From: an uncultured Chitinophaga sp.
GTDB lineage: Bacteria > Bacteroidota > Bacteroidia > Cytophagales > Cyclobacteriaceae
Reading direction: 5' to 3'
Assembly: GCA_902168205.1 (NCBI GenBank)
Contig: CABHOK010000005.1
Span: forward strand, 52,442 to 116,441
DNA length: 64,000 nt
The position numbers were made by a program, and so were the translations under genes. Of the stretch, positions 1 to 8,364 are shown piece after piece (the stretch's first letter is position 1; each line of letters starts with the position of its first letter). Below the pieces are notes generated by a model. That model saw only the letters and a list, made by a program, of their open reading frames with translations. It did no database searches and was not told the origin of the DNA.

Positions 1-68
1 TCGGTTTGTGCTTTTCCGGCTGGTAGTAACGTTGTACATGCCAGTATTATAAGTAGTGCCTTTTTCAT
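1..68 (-). CDS. N-terminus of a secreted protein (cut by left edge)
   Basis: Only the first 22 codons are in the window. Read on the minus strand they give MKKALLIILACTTLLPAGKA followed by QT, a typical Sec signal peptide: two lysines, a hydrophobic stretch and an Ala-x-Ala-like cleavage region ending in KAQ. The protein is therefore exported, but nothing can be said about its function. The start codon is directly abutted by a 15-bp tandem duplication. Confidence 0.6.
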   Translation of the reverse strand, partial: MKKALLIILACTTLLPAGKAQT

Positions 69-97
69 AAGATGATATATTCTAAGATGATATATTC
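68..97. repeat. 15-bp perfect tandem duplication at a start codon
   Basis: The unit taagatgatatattc occurs twice in direct succession (68-82 and 83-97), and its first base is also the last base of the minus-strand start codon complement. It forms the immediate 5' untranslated region of the secreted-protein gene running off the left edge. Confidence 0.85.
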
Positions 98-946
98 AAT
101 GCGTGGTGTTATCTACAAACAGAGAAATCCATTGATATTTCTATGCTAGGAAACATCTCTGGATTTGCACTGTCTCTTAGATAATCTCTTTACAAAGGTC
201 CGGAAACGCTGCGGAACTGTGTTATATCGGAGTGTGATTTTGTTACATATATCCCAGTAGTCAGAAAAGCGTCCGTGATATATATAACTTTTACCTGCTT
301 CAATGTAAAACAAATAAGAATAAAGTGAGTCATCTTTGTGTTAATGATCGAATCTAAAGATCTATCCGCTTGTCGGTAAAGAGAGGTGATGGTAAACGCA
401 TCTGTTGGTTTGATGGATGCCCGTCTCTAGAATTCGATAAATGTGAAATAGTATATATATAACCAACTGAAAAAAATGATACAAATAATAAGAAAGTTTC
501 TTGATGAAATCGGGCTTATCTGGCCTTTTACATCCACTCCAGCTCCGTTAACATTTACACGGGTTGTTGAGAAATTTGATGCTGCAGATCGGTATCTTCG
601 CCCTCTTAAGCACAAAATATAATCCAATGTCAGTTTATATACTGGCTTTGGGCGTTTAGCGGTAAACGCAGAGACTACTGAAATTACTATGCTGGAGAGG
701 CGTGCTCATAGAAGATCCTTCGCAAGAAGGTATTTTCTAGGAGCACTGCTTACTGTTGAACAGAACGTATATATATAAGATCACTAATAATCTTTTACGA
801 GTGATATAAAGTTCTTTTCCGGCAGGTTTATACAATGCATGCGTTGAGCACGAAGGGAACGATTAGCTACTTATAGGCACACGTTCACGAGAACCATTGC
901 CACGATGGCATAGCTTGTTTATGATTTGAACTAAATTATTTTAGTA
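69..946. other. Long mostly non-coding stretch
   Basis: Apart from one possible 48-codon reading frame (476-622) no gene is supported here. It holds the 15-bp tandem duplication at the left, two TATATATA tracts (around 452-461 and 769-777), and a small hairpin with 7-bp arms gcgttta/taaacgc at 652-658 and 663-669 just after the small reading frame. No tRNA fold or known riboswitch was recognised by eye. Confidence 0.5.
476..622 (+). CDS. Possible 48-aa hypothetical protein
   Basis: An ATG frame of 48 codons that begins MIQIIRKFLDEIGLIWPFTS and ends in TAA. Composition is protein-like: an amphipathic start, mixed charged residues and a basic C-terminus. It is preceded by an A-rich stretch and followed by a small hairpin. 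No family was recognised. The opposite strand also carries a frame over the same bases, so coding is uncertain; it could equally be a remnant. Confidence 0.3.
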   Translation: MIQIIRKFLDEIGLIWPFTSTPAPLTFTRVVEKFDAADRYLRPLKHKI

Positions 947-1156
947 ATGAATACATTTGCAATAGGCGATGTAGTTAAACTTTCATCGGCTGATGTGATG
1001 ATGACGATTAATTCCGAAGCTGCCAATAATAACTATGTTGAATGTATCTGGTTTAATGCAAAGGGAAAGCCTGTTCGACAGGACTTTCACGTTGATGCTC
1101 TCGAATATGTGAGAAGTCGGGTTCCTAATCCGAAGGACGTGACGCAAATTTTGTGA
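947..1156 (+). CDS. DUF2158 family small protein
   Basis: A 69-residue protein. Its opening FAIGDVVKLSSADVMMTI and the later CIWFNAKGKPVRQDFH match the DUF2158 (YodC-like) pattern: a G-D-x-V-x-L-x-S start, a hydrophobic M-T-I strand and a C-x-W-F core followed by a late aromatic residue. The usual glycines after the serine are replaced here. The function of the family is unknown; members are small cytoplasmic beta-rich proteins. It stands alone and converges with the receiver-domain gene on the other strand. Confidence 0.75.
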   Translation: MNTFAIGDVVKLSSADVMMTINSEAANNNYVECIWFNAKGKPVRQDFHVDALEYVRSRVPNPKDVTQIL

Positions 1157-1179
1157 CGCCCGGTTTTGTTTTTTTTTAT

Positions 1180-1605
1180 CTATTCATAGTGACTGGGAGC
1201 TATACATTCCTGCCAATATTCAATAATTTTTTTTAAGGTCCCTTTTAGTTTATCCATTGTGTTAGGCTTTATGAAAAATCCCTGTATCGACATTGCATAA
1301 GCGTCAAGGACTGCCTTCTTTGTTCCACCGGTAGTAAAAAACAGGTAGGGAATACACTTCGTTTGAAGTTGCTCATTCGTGAAGATCTTACTTCTCAATT
1401 CAAACCCGTTTATCTTCGGCATATTGATGTCTGAAAGAATGAGAAAAGGTTGCACATCCGTTCGGTTTAAATAGTGAAGCGCTTCATCACCATCAACGAA
1501 ATAAATAATCTCGTTTTCATATCCCAGTTCGCTGAATATCTCGACCAAGATTGCCTGGTCGTCCATATCGTCTTCAATTACTACTATTGGTCCTGCTTTA
1601 TTCAT
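1180..1605 (-). CDS. Single-domain response regulator (CheY/Rcp1-like)
   Basis: A 141-residue protein consisting only of a receiver domain. The acidic pocket is E11-D12-D13, the phosphoacceptor is D59 in LSDINMPKINGFEL, the switch threonine is T91 or T92 and the conserved lysine is K113 in FFIKP. There is no output domain, so it should act by protein contact or as a phosphate shuttle in a two-component relay. The start ATG is the only sensible one. No kinase gene is adjacent, so its partner is unknown; the closest in this window is the sensor kinase at 52 kb, without evidence of a link. Confidence 0.9.
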   Translation of the reverse strand: MNKAGPIVVIEDDMDDQAILVEIFSELGYENEIIYFVDGDEALHYLNRTDVQPFLILSDINMPKINGFELRSKIFTNEQLQTKCIPYLFFTTGGTKKAVLDAYAMSIQGFFIKPNTMDKLKGTLKKIIEYWQECIAPSHYE

Positions 1606-2025
1606 AAATTTATATACTAGTGTGAGGGTTTATAAATCAATCAGGGGCAACGATTGGCTGCCAAAGTGAACCGGAAACAATCACCAGGTAGCTTTTGACT
1701 CGCGTGGTATTTTGTCTTGTACGATTAATAGTTGAATGTACACATAATTGTTGGACAACAGTGCGTGTTGGGAAAGTTTTCAACGCCTGTCCTTTAGTTG
1801 CTTCTATTTACGGAATATATACTTCAACACTGAGACAGTGTTGATTTGCAAACCAAAAGGAATTTTATATTGTTGTAGGAATAGTGACAGGTTATTTGAT
1901 GAGTAGACGCTGCTACAATCTTTGCCTGTTGATAACTATAATGTACCCGAAATTTGATGCGTTGATGTTTGATAGTTCATTTGTTCAGACATTACGATGC
2001 ATTATTCCGTATAAAACATCAAATC
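1606..2025. other. Intergenic region between divergent genes
   Basis: About 420 bases between the receiver gene and a hypothetical gene, holding no credible reading frame. It contains two dyads: tgttg-ga-caaca near 1752, and a perfect 9-bp stem at 1824-1844. TATA-rich sequence (aatatata) precedes the latter. Confidence 0.5.
1824..1844. promoter_or_regulatory. Perfect 9-bp hairpin/dyad
   Basis: Arms tcaacactg (1824-1832) and cagtgttga (1836-1844) pair perfectly around the 3-base loop aga. There is no following T-run, and it lies upstream of both divergent genes, so an operator is as likely as a terminator. Confidence 0.4.
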
Positions 2026-2409
2026 ATGACAACACTCCCAATATATTTGAAATGCCGTTTTTTTGATGCCGAAGATGCAAGTACGGTTTACACATTTAAG
2101 ATTGGTGCAAGTGGAGTTGAGGCGCATCCATTTCAGTTATATAGATTAAAAGATGATGGTCTGGGTAATTGGGAGAATCTTTCTGTTTATGCATCAGTAG
2201 ACGATGCAGTGATGGTGTTGTTGAAGGAACTTCTTTCTGCTGAACTGACGGACGAAATATATCATGGGCAGGCGACTATCAATCCCGCTGAAATAATAGA
2301 GAAAATAAATTTTGGAGAGCGGGCTATAGCGATTTTTAACGATAAGGCACGAGAGCTCTTCAGACTTGATATTGACGTTAGTTTCAAGGACCTGATAGAA
2401 CGAAACTGA
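2026..2409 (+). CDS. Hypothetical protein, 127 aa
   Basis: I chose the internal ATG at 2026 (MTTLPIYLKCRFFDAED) because upstream codons overlap low-complexity intergenic sequence. The protein starts with alternating hydrophobic strands, has a central acidic stretch, and ends with alpha-helical, charged sequence. There is no signal peptide, membrane segment or recognised motif, so it is probably cytosolic. I do not recognise a family. Confidence 0.55.
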   Translation: MTTLPIYLKCRFFDAEDASTVYTFKIGASGVEAHPFQLYRLKDDGLGNWENLSVYASVDDAVMVLLKELLSAELTDEIYHGQATINPAEIIEKINFGERAIAIFNDKARELFRLDIDVSFKDLIERN

Positions 2410-2526
2410 CACATGCCAAGTGTTTGGAATAATTGTACATAGCAAAATACAACGTCTGCCCAATATGCATGTTGAAGGAATGAGCTATATAGTCCCGGCT
2501 ACTTTGTTCTTCGCTTCGTTTTCCCG

Positions 2527-2712
2527 TTGCTTTATATAACGCGTTCGCTACAGCTGCGAAGACAGGATGCAGCGAACGCAAAGATCTTCGTTGCAAACAA
2601 ATCTGTGAGTGAAATTGCTTATGAACTTGTTTTAAATCCACAGCATTTCACGCGAGTCTTTAAGCAACATACAGAAGTTACTCCGCTGGAGTATAGGAGT
2701 TCGGTGAACTAA
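2527..2712 (+). pseudogene. AraC-family regulator, C-terminal HTH remnant
   Basis: The frame ends with SVSEIAYELVLNPQHFTRVF and TPLEY, the hallmark second helix-turn-helix of AraC/XylS regulators. Only about 40 residues of the 100-residue DNA-binding domain remain. No ATG and no sensor domain are present upstream, and the usual R-A-K-x-L-L helix is degraded to RRQDAANAKIF. I read it as a broken gene rather than a short functional protein. Confidence 0.65.
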
Positions 2713-2967
2713 TTGTTGCATCATCTTCTGTTGTGGAGAGTCAAAAGCGAACTCAGATTTTGGTTAGGTTCAGTCAAGGTAGCGAAAGTACGGCAAAATG
2801 CTTGGTGCTGTTTATTTTAGTGTTCACTGGACTTATGGTATAGGATGAATCGGAAGGAAATAGATTTTTGTTATTTTTTACTAAAGTTTTCATAGCGCAA
2901 TCCTACTTCTAATTTTAAGCTGAACATATACTATATTTCATCTGTAGAAAAAATATCAGCCGGTTCA

Positions 2968-3441
2968 TTAAGAAACCGGAATTTGCCTTGCCGGCTTTGT
3001 ACGTGCTTCTTCTTTTTTAGGTAGGGTAAGGTTTAATATACCTCTTTCATAATGTGCCTCAATTTTTTCAACATCTACGGTTTGTGGTACAGCGAAACTC
3101 CGGCTAAAAGAATGATAATTATACTCGTGCGTTCTGTACTTCCAATCGCTGCCTTCTTCCGTGCGATTATCCTCGTGGTCGTAGGCAATAGTGAGTACAG
3201 CATCCTGCAGTTCTACCCGGAAGTTTTCCTTGCGCATACCCGGGGCTACCATCTCCAGCCGGAAATCATCATTGGTTTCTATAATGTTTACTGCCGGTGT
3301 CGATACTCCGGTATGGCTGAATGAAGGCTGCCTTACTTTTTGTGTAACGAAGTTGTCGAACAAAGTAGGTACACTAAATCCGTACTCTACCCATTCAGGT
3401 ATTTCGTTTCGATAAGCTCTTCTTTTTCTAATCAATAGCAT
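2968..3441 (-). CDS. Small heat shock protein (Hsp20/alpha-crystallin)
   Basis: A 157-residue chaperone that binds unfolding proteins without ATP. The alpha-crystallin domain spans roughly residues 50-150, starting at NDDFRLEMVAPGMRKENF and ending with the signature GILNLTLPK. An N-terminal arm carries the W-V-E-Y-G / F-D-N-F pattern of bacterial class A proteins. The C-terminal tail ends in an I-P-V-like motif (RQIPVS). The start is fixed by a strong Shine-Dalgarno sequence, unusual for this genome. It is the second gene of an operon, 34 bases after a lipoprotein gene. Confidence 0.95.
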   Translation of the reverse strand: MLLIRKRRAYRNEIPEWVEYGFSVPTLFDNFVTQKVRQPSFSHTGVSTPAVNIIETNDDFRLEMVAPGMRKENFRVELQDAVLTIAYDHEDNRTEEGSDWKYRTHEYNYHSFSRSFAVPQTVDVEKIEAHYERGILNLTLPKKEEARTKPARQIPVS

Positions 3442-3447
3442 ACTGTT

Positions 3448-3455
3448 CCTCCTTT
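3448..3455 (-). promoter_or_regulatory. Strong Shine-Dalgarno site of hsp20
   Basis: The minus strand reads aaaggagg with six bases to the ATG at 3441. Most other genes in the window lack any such sequence, so this suggests very efficient translation on demand. Confidence 0.8.
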
Positions 3456-3475
3456 CTTACGATTCCTATATATAC

Positions 3476-3979
3476 CTAGCGACTGCTAATTCTGTTTTTA
3501 TTTTTGTCGCTGTTCTCTTTGTAGAATTTGTTTTTGATCGAATCCATACGTTGCATCATACTTCGCATGTAGGCATCGTTCAACTCATACCGTCTCAGGA
3601 AATAATCTTTATGAAAGAAATCCGGATAACGCGTTGAGTCGTTAAAGAACAATGGATCGAACTGTTGTCTGAAGAATGAAAAATGATTTCGGTCGAAATA
3701 GTGATCAAAGCGATGTATCAGACTGTCCATCTGCATGGTGTCGCCTTTTACGTTGGAGTAATAGGAAGTATAGGTTGAATCAAAGCTCACTACATTTCCC
3801 TGATCATCGTAGTGGCGGTTTACCTTGATGTTTACCTGCGGCTTATTGGCGCTATCGGCAGATGCTGTTTTCGTGTCGGCACTGGTTTGTCCGTTAGATT
3901 TTTCATTGCATCCTGAAAGAGCCAGACCAACCGTCAGCACGTATATACACCATGTATGCGCTTGTGGTATAAAGTTCAT
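3476..3979 (-). CDS. Hypothetical lipoprotein upstream of hsp20
   Basis: I prefer the ATG at 3979 because it places a signal peptide directly at the start (MNFIPQAHTWCIYVLTVGLA) with lipobox LSGC. A longer start at 4042 would add 21 residues. The mature part is very hydrophilic, rich in Asp, Ser, Asn, Tyr and Phe, with several Y-x-S-Y and DSLIHRFD-like stretches and no recognised domain. The stop codon is followed at once by a TATATATA tract and then hsp20, so it is probably co-transcribed with it and may be an envelope stress factor; that is inference. Confidence 0.7.
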   Translation of the reverse strand: MNFIPQAHTWCIYVLTVGLALSGCNEKSNGQTSADTKTASADSANKPQVNIKVNRHYDDQGNVVSFDSTYTSYYSNVKGDTMQMDSLIHRFDHYFDRNHFSFFRQQFDPLFFNDSTRYPDFFHKDYFLRRYELNDAYMRSMMQRMDSIKNKFYKENSDKNKNRISSR

Positions 3980-4091
3980 TACTTTTTTTGTGATGGTCCT
4001 CTGCCTGGCAGAAAGACCACTGTCATTACGATCAAATTTCATGGCCTTTAAGAATTTAGCACTTTAAAAAAATGCAAGCAATTTCTGTGCG

Positions 4092-4107
4092 GGGATATAT
4101 ATATCCC
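4092..4107. promoter_or_regulatory. 16-bp perfect palindrome upstream of lipoprotein-hsp20 operon
   Basis: gggatatatatatccc is self-complementary over all 16 bases. It lies 113 bases before the preferred lipoprotein start and may be an operator or promoter element of that operon. Confidence 0.4.
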
Positions 4108-4126
4108 GGAAAAGGAGTAAAATAGA

Positions 4127-4168
4127 ACAGCCTGACATGTATATCCGTCAGGAATTATGTCAGGCTGT
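4127..4168 (-). terminator. Terminator of the ABC transporter operon
   Basis: Perfect 12-bp arms acagcctgacat (4127-4138) and atgtcaggctgt (4157-4168). On the minus strand the stem is followed by T-rich sequence. It separates the ABC operon from the lipoprotein-hsp20 operon. Confidence 0.75.
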
Positions 4169-4255
4169 CTGTGGAGAGTGAAAAAAAATCAGTGTTGGTA
4201 TATTTTTAAGTTTTCTTTCAGGTTGTCACATGTATACTATAGCTATAGCATGCAA

Positions 4256-5311
4256 TTATCGCGAGCGGATTTCCCTGCGCATGAAGGATGCATACGACAA
4301 TGCAAAGCACAACACGGTTGCTGCTGCCAAACCCGTAAGCTGTGGCCACACCACCAGCAAACTTTGCCCCAGTGGGAGCGGGCTGGGTATTGTACCATAT
4401 ACTTGTTCCATCGTTAGAGGACTGAGGCTGCGTACGGAAGGCATTAGCAGGGTAGTAGTAGCTTCGTTAAACAGCTGGCTCGGCACAATACGCAGGAGGT
4501 TGAATATGAACTGCTGATAACGGATCACTTGCTCGGACGTGGCCATTATAGAAGGCTCCATGTTTTTGGCGATCATGTTTACCAGCAGCTGGTAGAATAT
4601 AGTAAAGAATAGCCACACTGCTATACCGCATAGGGCAGCCGTTGCAGGCTGGCGGAAACGGATGGAGAATAGAATCGACAGGTTGAGCCAGAACGCCACA
4701 TAACAAATGCTGATCAGTACGAAGCATAGTATACGCCAGAATTCTTCCGGGGTAGGAGGTATACCGATGCGAATGAGACCGATCCCAGTGACCAGGAGAC
4801 TCAGGGTAAACAGCATGACACTGATAACAATCAGCGCTGCTGTAAATTTGGCATTGATCACATAGTCGCGATGAATGGGTTGCGCCACCAGACGGCTAAG
4901 CGTCCCGCGATTCTGTTCTGAATTGATCGCATCAAAGCCCAGGCTGATGCCCAGGAGTGGTCCTAAAAAACTGATGAACACCGTGAAGGATGGGAGTGTA
5001 CCATCGGTAAGTGTGAATAGTTTAAGAAACAGAAATGCATCGGTCACGGCATCTGGTTTTGAGCCACGTGTCAGAGCGGTAAGCGAAGTATAGAGTGATC
5101 CGAAACAGGTAAGTGCTATCAGCACAACGAGTATATTAAAACGCCAGCTTCGTACATGATCGGCTATTTCCTTGTGCACAATGACCCAGAAAGGATGTAT
5201 ACGCTTTTCTGCACGCAGGGGCGTAGTTGTATTTCTGACAGTCGTAATGATAGTCTTTGCCTTCATCATGATCGGGTCGGCAATAGCAATAACATCATGC
5301 ATAGCTTTCAT
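4256..5311 (-). CDS. ABC-2 type permease (NosY-like)
   Basis: A 351-residue membrane protein with about six membrane segments. The first follows HVRSWRFNILVVLIALTCFG. The loop LGFDAINSEQNRGTLSRL with the following QPIHRDYVINAKF is the hallmark of NosY-type permeases, in which a G-F-D-x-I-x-x-E-x-x-x-G-T-L motif follows the second membrane segment. It should form the membrane channel for the ATPase encoded just upstream, with which it overlaps by 17 bases (translational coupling). The substrate cannot be read from sequence; NosY homologues serve copper-site maturation, but no nos genes are present here. Confidence 0.9.
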   Translation of the reverse strand: MKAMHDVIAIADPIMMKAKTIITTVRNTTTPLRAEKRIHPFWVIVHKEIADHVRSWRFNILVVLIALTCFGSLYTSLTALTRGSKPDAVTDAFLFLKLFTLTDGTLPSFTVFISFLGPLLGISLGFDAINSEQNRGTLSRLVAQPIHRDYVINAKFTAALIVISVMLFTLSLLVTGIGLIRIGIPPTPEEFWRILCFVLISICYVAFWLNLSILFSIRFRQPATAALCGIAVWLFFTIFYQLLVNMIAKNMEPSIMATSEQVIRYQQFIFNLLRIVPSQLFNEATTTLLMPSVRSLSPLTMEQVYGTIPSPLPLGQSLLVVWPQLTGLAAATVLCFALSYASFMRREIRSR

Positions 5312-6260
5312 ATTCTTTGAAGTAATGATGATAGATGTCTTCGAGTCCGTATTCTTTTTTGTGCAGGTAGTTCAAATCGGCTCCTGCCATTATAACTTTA
5401 CGTGCTATTTGTGAAGTAACATCACGCGCACAATCTATCTGGAATGTGTTCCCCTGAATCGCTACGGTTAGCACTCCTTCGATATCCTGTAACATGCGTT
5501 GCAAGTCATTGACGGTAACAACGGACGTTACCGGGATGGTAATACGGGCTTCAATGGTAAGCGGTTCGCTTGTAAACAGATTTCCGGCCAGTGTATGTAC
5601 ATTCCCTTCTGCCAAAAGCTTCCCTTTAACAAACAGTCCTACCCGGTCGCATATAGCTTGTATCTGTTCAAGGTGATGCGAAGACAATAACACGGTAAGA
5701 CCTTCTTCACGACTAAGCTGCACAATCAGCGACAAAAATTCCTGCACGCCTTTCGGATCGATACCGAGTGTAGGCTCGTCAAGTATAATTACTTCCGGAT
5801 TTTTAATGAGTACATCAGCAAGTCCTAAACGCTGGCGCATGCCGCGTGAGTATTTACCAGCTTTTTTATGCGCTGCGTCTGCCAGTCCTACGCGGTTCAG
5901 TAACTGTTGCGCGCGTTGTGCGGCTTCACCGCGGCCTATGCCGTTCAGTTGTGCTGTATATACTATATTTTCAAAACCGGTATAGTCTTCGTAGAAACCA
6001 ACGTCTTCCGGTAAATAGCCTACTCGCTTCTTTACTTCAATCGGATAACGTGTAGCGTCCCAGTTGCAGACACGTACCCTGCCGGAGGTTGGTTCCGTCA
6101 GACCTAACATCATCAGGATCGTAGTAGATTTGCCTGCACCGTTTGGTCCCAGCAATCCGAAAATTTCTCCTTTGCGAATGGTAAGATTCAGGTGATCAAC
6201 CGCAGTATAATTGCCGTACTGTTTGGTCAGATCGGCTAATTCTATAATGTACTCGTTCAC
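5295..6260 (-). CDS. ABC transporter ATP-binding protein (NosF-like)
   Basis: A 321-residue ATPase. Walker A is GLLGPNGAGKSTT near residue 35-47, the signature is YSRGMRQRLGLAD, Walker B is VIILDEPTLGID and the H-loop is SSHHLEQ. The ~90-residue C-terminal extension is typical of this export-type subfamily. The start is a GTG, fixed by a near-perfect Shine-Dalgarno sequence that overlaps the end of the preceding gene. It powers the permease encoded next. Confidence 0.95.
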   Translation of the reverse strand: MNEYIIELADLTKQYGNYTAVDHLNLTIRKGEIFGLLGPNGAGKSTTILMMLGLTEPTSGRVRVCNWDATRYPIEVKKRVGYLPEDVGFYEDYTGFENIVYTAQLNGIGRGEAAQRAQQLLNRVGLADAAHKKAGKYSRGMRQRLGLADVLIKNPEVIILDEPTLGIDPKGVQEFLSLIVQLSREEGLTVLLSSHHLEQIQAICDRVGLFVKGKLLAEGNVHTLAGNLFTSEPLTIEARITIPVTSVVTVNDLQRMLQDIEGVLTVAIQGNTFQIDCARDVTSQIARKVIMAGADLNYLHKKEYGLEDIYHHYFKEYESYA

Positions 6261-6263
6261 GGC

Positions 6264-6273
6264 TCACCTCCTT
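6264..6273 (-). promoter_or_regulatory. Consensus Shine-Dalgarno site overlapping a stop codon
   Basis: The minus strand reads aaggaggtga, a full match to the anti-SD consensus; its last three bases are the TGA stop of the NEW3 gene. The GTG start of the ATPase follows, six bases after the ggagg core. This couples the ATPase to translation of the upstream gene. Confidence 0.85.
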
Positions 6274-7421
6274 CCGTATTTGCGGAACAGGCTATATACC
6301 GTGCCGACAGCACCGCCCATAATGAGCACCCCAAGCCAACCATATACCATGGACGTTTGGACCGAAACACGCAACGAAACCTTGGATGATACTTCGGGCG
6401 TTTTAGCTTCGAGGTTGGTAACATAGTCGCCTGCAATGGCCTTATCATCGGCCTGGATGGTGGCATATACTTCGGCTGTCTTTCCGGGTTCAATTACTTC
6501 TACCTGGGCTGGCTCGAAAACAACATCCCAGTTGGTGGGGGCCGCATGCGACAATTTGATATTCTTCAGGGGTGAAGAACCGTTGTTGCGCAACTGCAGG
6601 GCTATACGCCTGGTGTCACCAACTGTTATAGCAGTGCTGAGTAATCCGCTGGGAGTAGTCATCTCCAGGCTATAGGACCCCGTTACAACTACTTCAAGAT
6701 CAAGATTAGCTGACGTAGAGCTGGTAACAGCGGCTACTGGAATCTTATACGTGCCGGCTTCAATGGCATCCGGTGGATCAACCTCGATGGTGACACTTTC
6801 GGTGTGATTAGGCTCGGCCTGTACGGAAGTTACCTGGCGACCACTTACCTTGAAAGCTATATTCCAGCCCGGCGGAGTTTGCGCACGCAACGCATACAAT
6901 TGTTTTTCTCCGGTGCGGTTTTTTAATTCCGCACTAAAGGTAAATGCAGCGTTGGCATTACCTTCCATGTTAGGTTGTTTGGTAGTGAACTCCGTGCGGT
7001 AAGTTCCCTGCTCGGATACGATGACCGTTAATGGGAGCAAAGCTATACCAGGGGCTGCCACCGTAAAGTGATATATACCTTTGTCTACTTTATAAGGCAC
7101 ATCAATATGAAGGTTAACGTTCTTTTTCTCACCCGGCAACACCGACAGCTCGCCAATAGCCCAGCCTCCGGATTTTAAATCATAGCTCCACCCCTTGGGG
7201 AGATTGTTGAGCGATACGGATACGTTTTTTACTAGCGATGTGTTGTTGATGATGTCGATTGTATAGTCGATCGATTGGCCGGGTGGAACAGATATTTTTG
7301 TGTAAGGGGTATATAATGTCACGCCTGTTCCTTTACCGGCTACGTGACTGGAGAGCATCGTCCCCGCCAGGGATAATATGCCAAGCAGTATTGTACGCAA
7401 TGGCATGAAAAATTGCTTCAT
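6264..7421 (-). CDS. Exported NEW3-domain protein with C-terminal membrane anchor
   Basis: I chose the ATG at 7421 (MKQFFMPLRTILLGILSLAG), which gives a clear signal peptide; an in-frame TTG lies ten codons upstream. The mature protein contains repeated immunoglobulin-like NEW3 units, seen twice as NLPKGWSYDL and APTNWDVVFEP with the preceding V-x-L-x-x-L pattern. A C-terminal membrane helix (VYGWLGVLIMGGAVGTVYSL) is followed by basic residues RKYGRR. It is therefore held on the outer face of the inner membrane. Being first in the operon with a NosF/NosY-type transporter, it is likely an accessory or substrate-binding partner. Confidence 0.85.
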   Translation of the reverse strand: MKQFFMPLRTILLGILSLAGTMLSSHVAGKGTGVTLYTPYTKISVPPGQSIDYTIDIINNTSLVKNVSVSLNNLPKGWSYDLKSGGWAIGELSVLPGEKKNVNLHIDVPYKVDKGIYHFTVAAPGIALLPLTVIVSEQGTYRTEFTTKQPNMEGNANAAFTFSAELKNRTGEKQLYALRAQTPPGWNIAFKVSGRQVTSVQAEPNHTESVTIEVDPPDAIEAGTYKIPVAAVTSSTSANLDLEVVVTGSYSLEMTTPSGLLSTAITVGDTRRIALQLRNNGSSPLKNIKLSHAAPTNWDVVFEPAQVEVIEPGKTAEVYATIQADDKAIAGDYVTNLEAKTPEVSSKVSLRVSVQTSMVYGWLGVLIMGGAVGTVYSLFRKYGRR

Positions 7422-7658
7422 AATTTTTAATGACTTTTGTACAGGCGGCAAATTTAAAAATTGTTATAAAAATCAAAAACATTCGATGAAAAAAGTAGGT
7501 ATAGTATATATATAGTATACGAATCGTGCTAATTAGTCGCCCCCGATTCTGTCAAGACTGGCAGGATTGACAGCGTTATACGCATCGGCATAAAAGTTGA
7601 TGTCCGAAAAATTGACAGGGTCGTTGGTGGAGATGTATAGGGTTTCAGATGATTTGCC

Positions 7659-8195
7659 ATGTCATATGCATGCTTGCTATTAACTTTCGTTCAGGCTGCT
7701 TTGATTCCTGCTCCAGGCTTTGCTGCAGCCATGGCTTAGGAAAAGATCGGCAATATCACGACTGATTTACACATCCTGGTTAACGGTGCCCGCGGGTGGC
7801 TTTGGTATGTTCTTGTTGCAGCTGCTTAAAAGCACAGGAGCAAACACCACAGCAGTAGTTTGCACAAATGCAATAGCAGTGGCTATGGAATGGGGAGCAA
7901 CGTCTGTGATCGATTATAAGAAGGAAGATGGCTTCTCCAAAAAAAGTATTTTATGATGCCATGATTGATCTATCGGGAAGAATACGTTATACAAAGACCA
8001 GACAGATCATGAAACCAAAGTCTGTATTTATTAATCCGACTCCTAGGCCTGTTGATATACTGACTAGTCCATTGAAAAACTTTTTCAGAGAGGTAAAAAA
8101 GCATATCACCTTCTGAAGAATATAGCAATGTGCTGCTAAGCGCCATTGACAATGGATTGAAAATTGAGTTGAATAGATCCGAGATTGAGTTCTGA
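7659..8195 (+). pseudogene. Broken NAD(P)-dependent alcohol dehydrogenase (MDR family)
   Basis: Consecutive fragments in different frames align to the C-terminal half of zinc-independent medium-chain dehydrogenases. First comes QAALIPAPGFAAA. Then VPAGGFGMFLLQLLKSTGA (a Rossmann G-x-G-x-x-G region with the first glycine lost), EWGATSVIDYKKED, KPKSVFINPTPRPVDILTS, and finally EEYSNVLLSAIDNGLKIEL before a TGA. At least two frameshifts and internal stops separate them, and the N-terminal half is missing. This is a decayed gene with no functional product expected. Confidence 0.8.
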
Positions 8196-8289
8196 TGTAA
8201 GGATAAAAGAGAATGAATAGACTCAAGAGAGATCGGACAGTAAGCACGAATGATTTTTTCTGAAAATCAAACTGCACTAAAAATAAATA

Positions 8290-8320
8290 ATCTTCCCTAT
8301 ACGTAAGGTACAGGGAAGAT
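8290..8320 (-). terminator. Terminator after the fucosidase gene
   Basis: Arms atcttccct (8290-8298) and agggaagat (8312-8320). On the minus strand the stem is followed by ttatttattttt, a classic T-run. Confidence 0.85.
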
Positions 8321-8364
8321 CAGATATACTCACTCCGTGCTTTAGGAATGTTGTACTACTTATA

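Noticed and set aside
427..627. A 66-codon minus-strand frame
   Set aside because: Composition is unlike a protein of this genome (low-complexity hydrophobic tail from TA-rich DNA), and the plus strand over the same bases is more protein-like.
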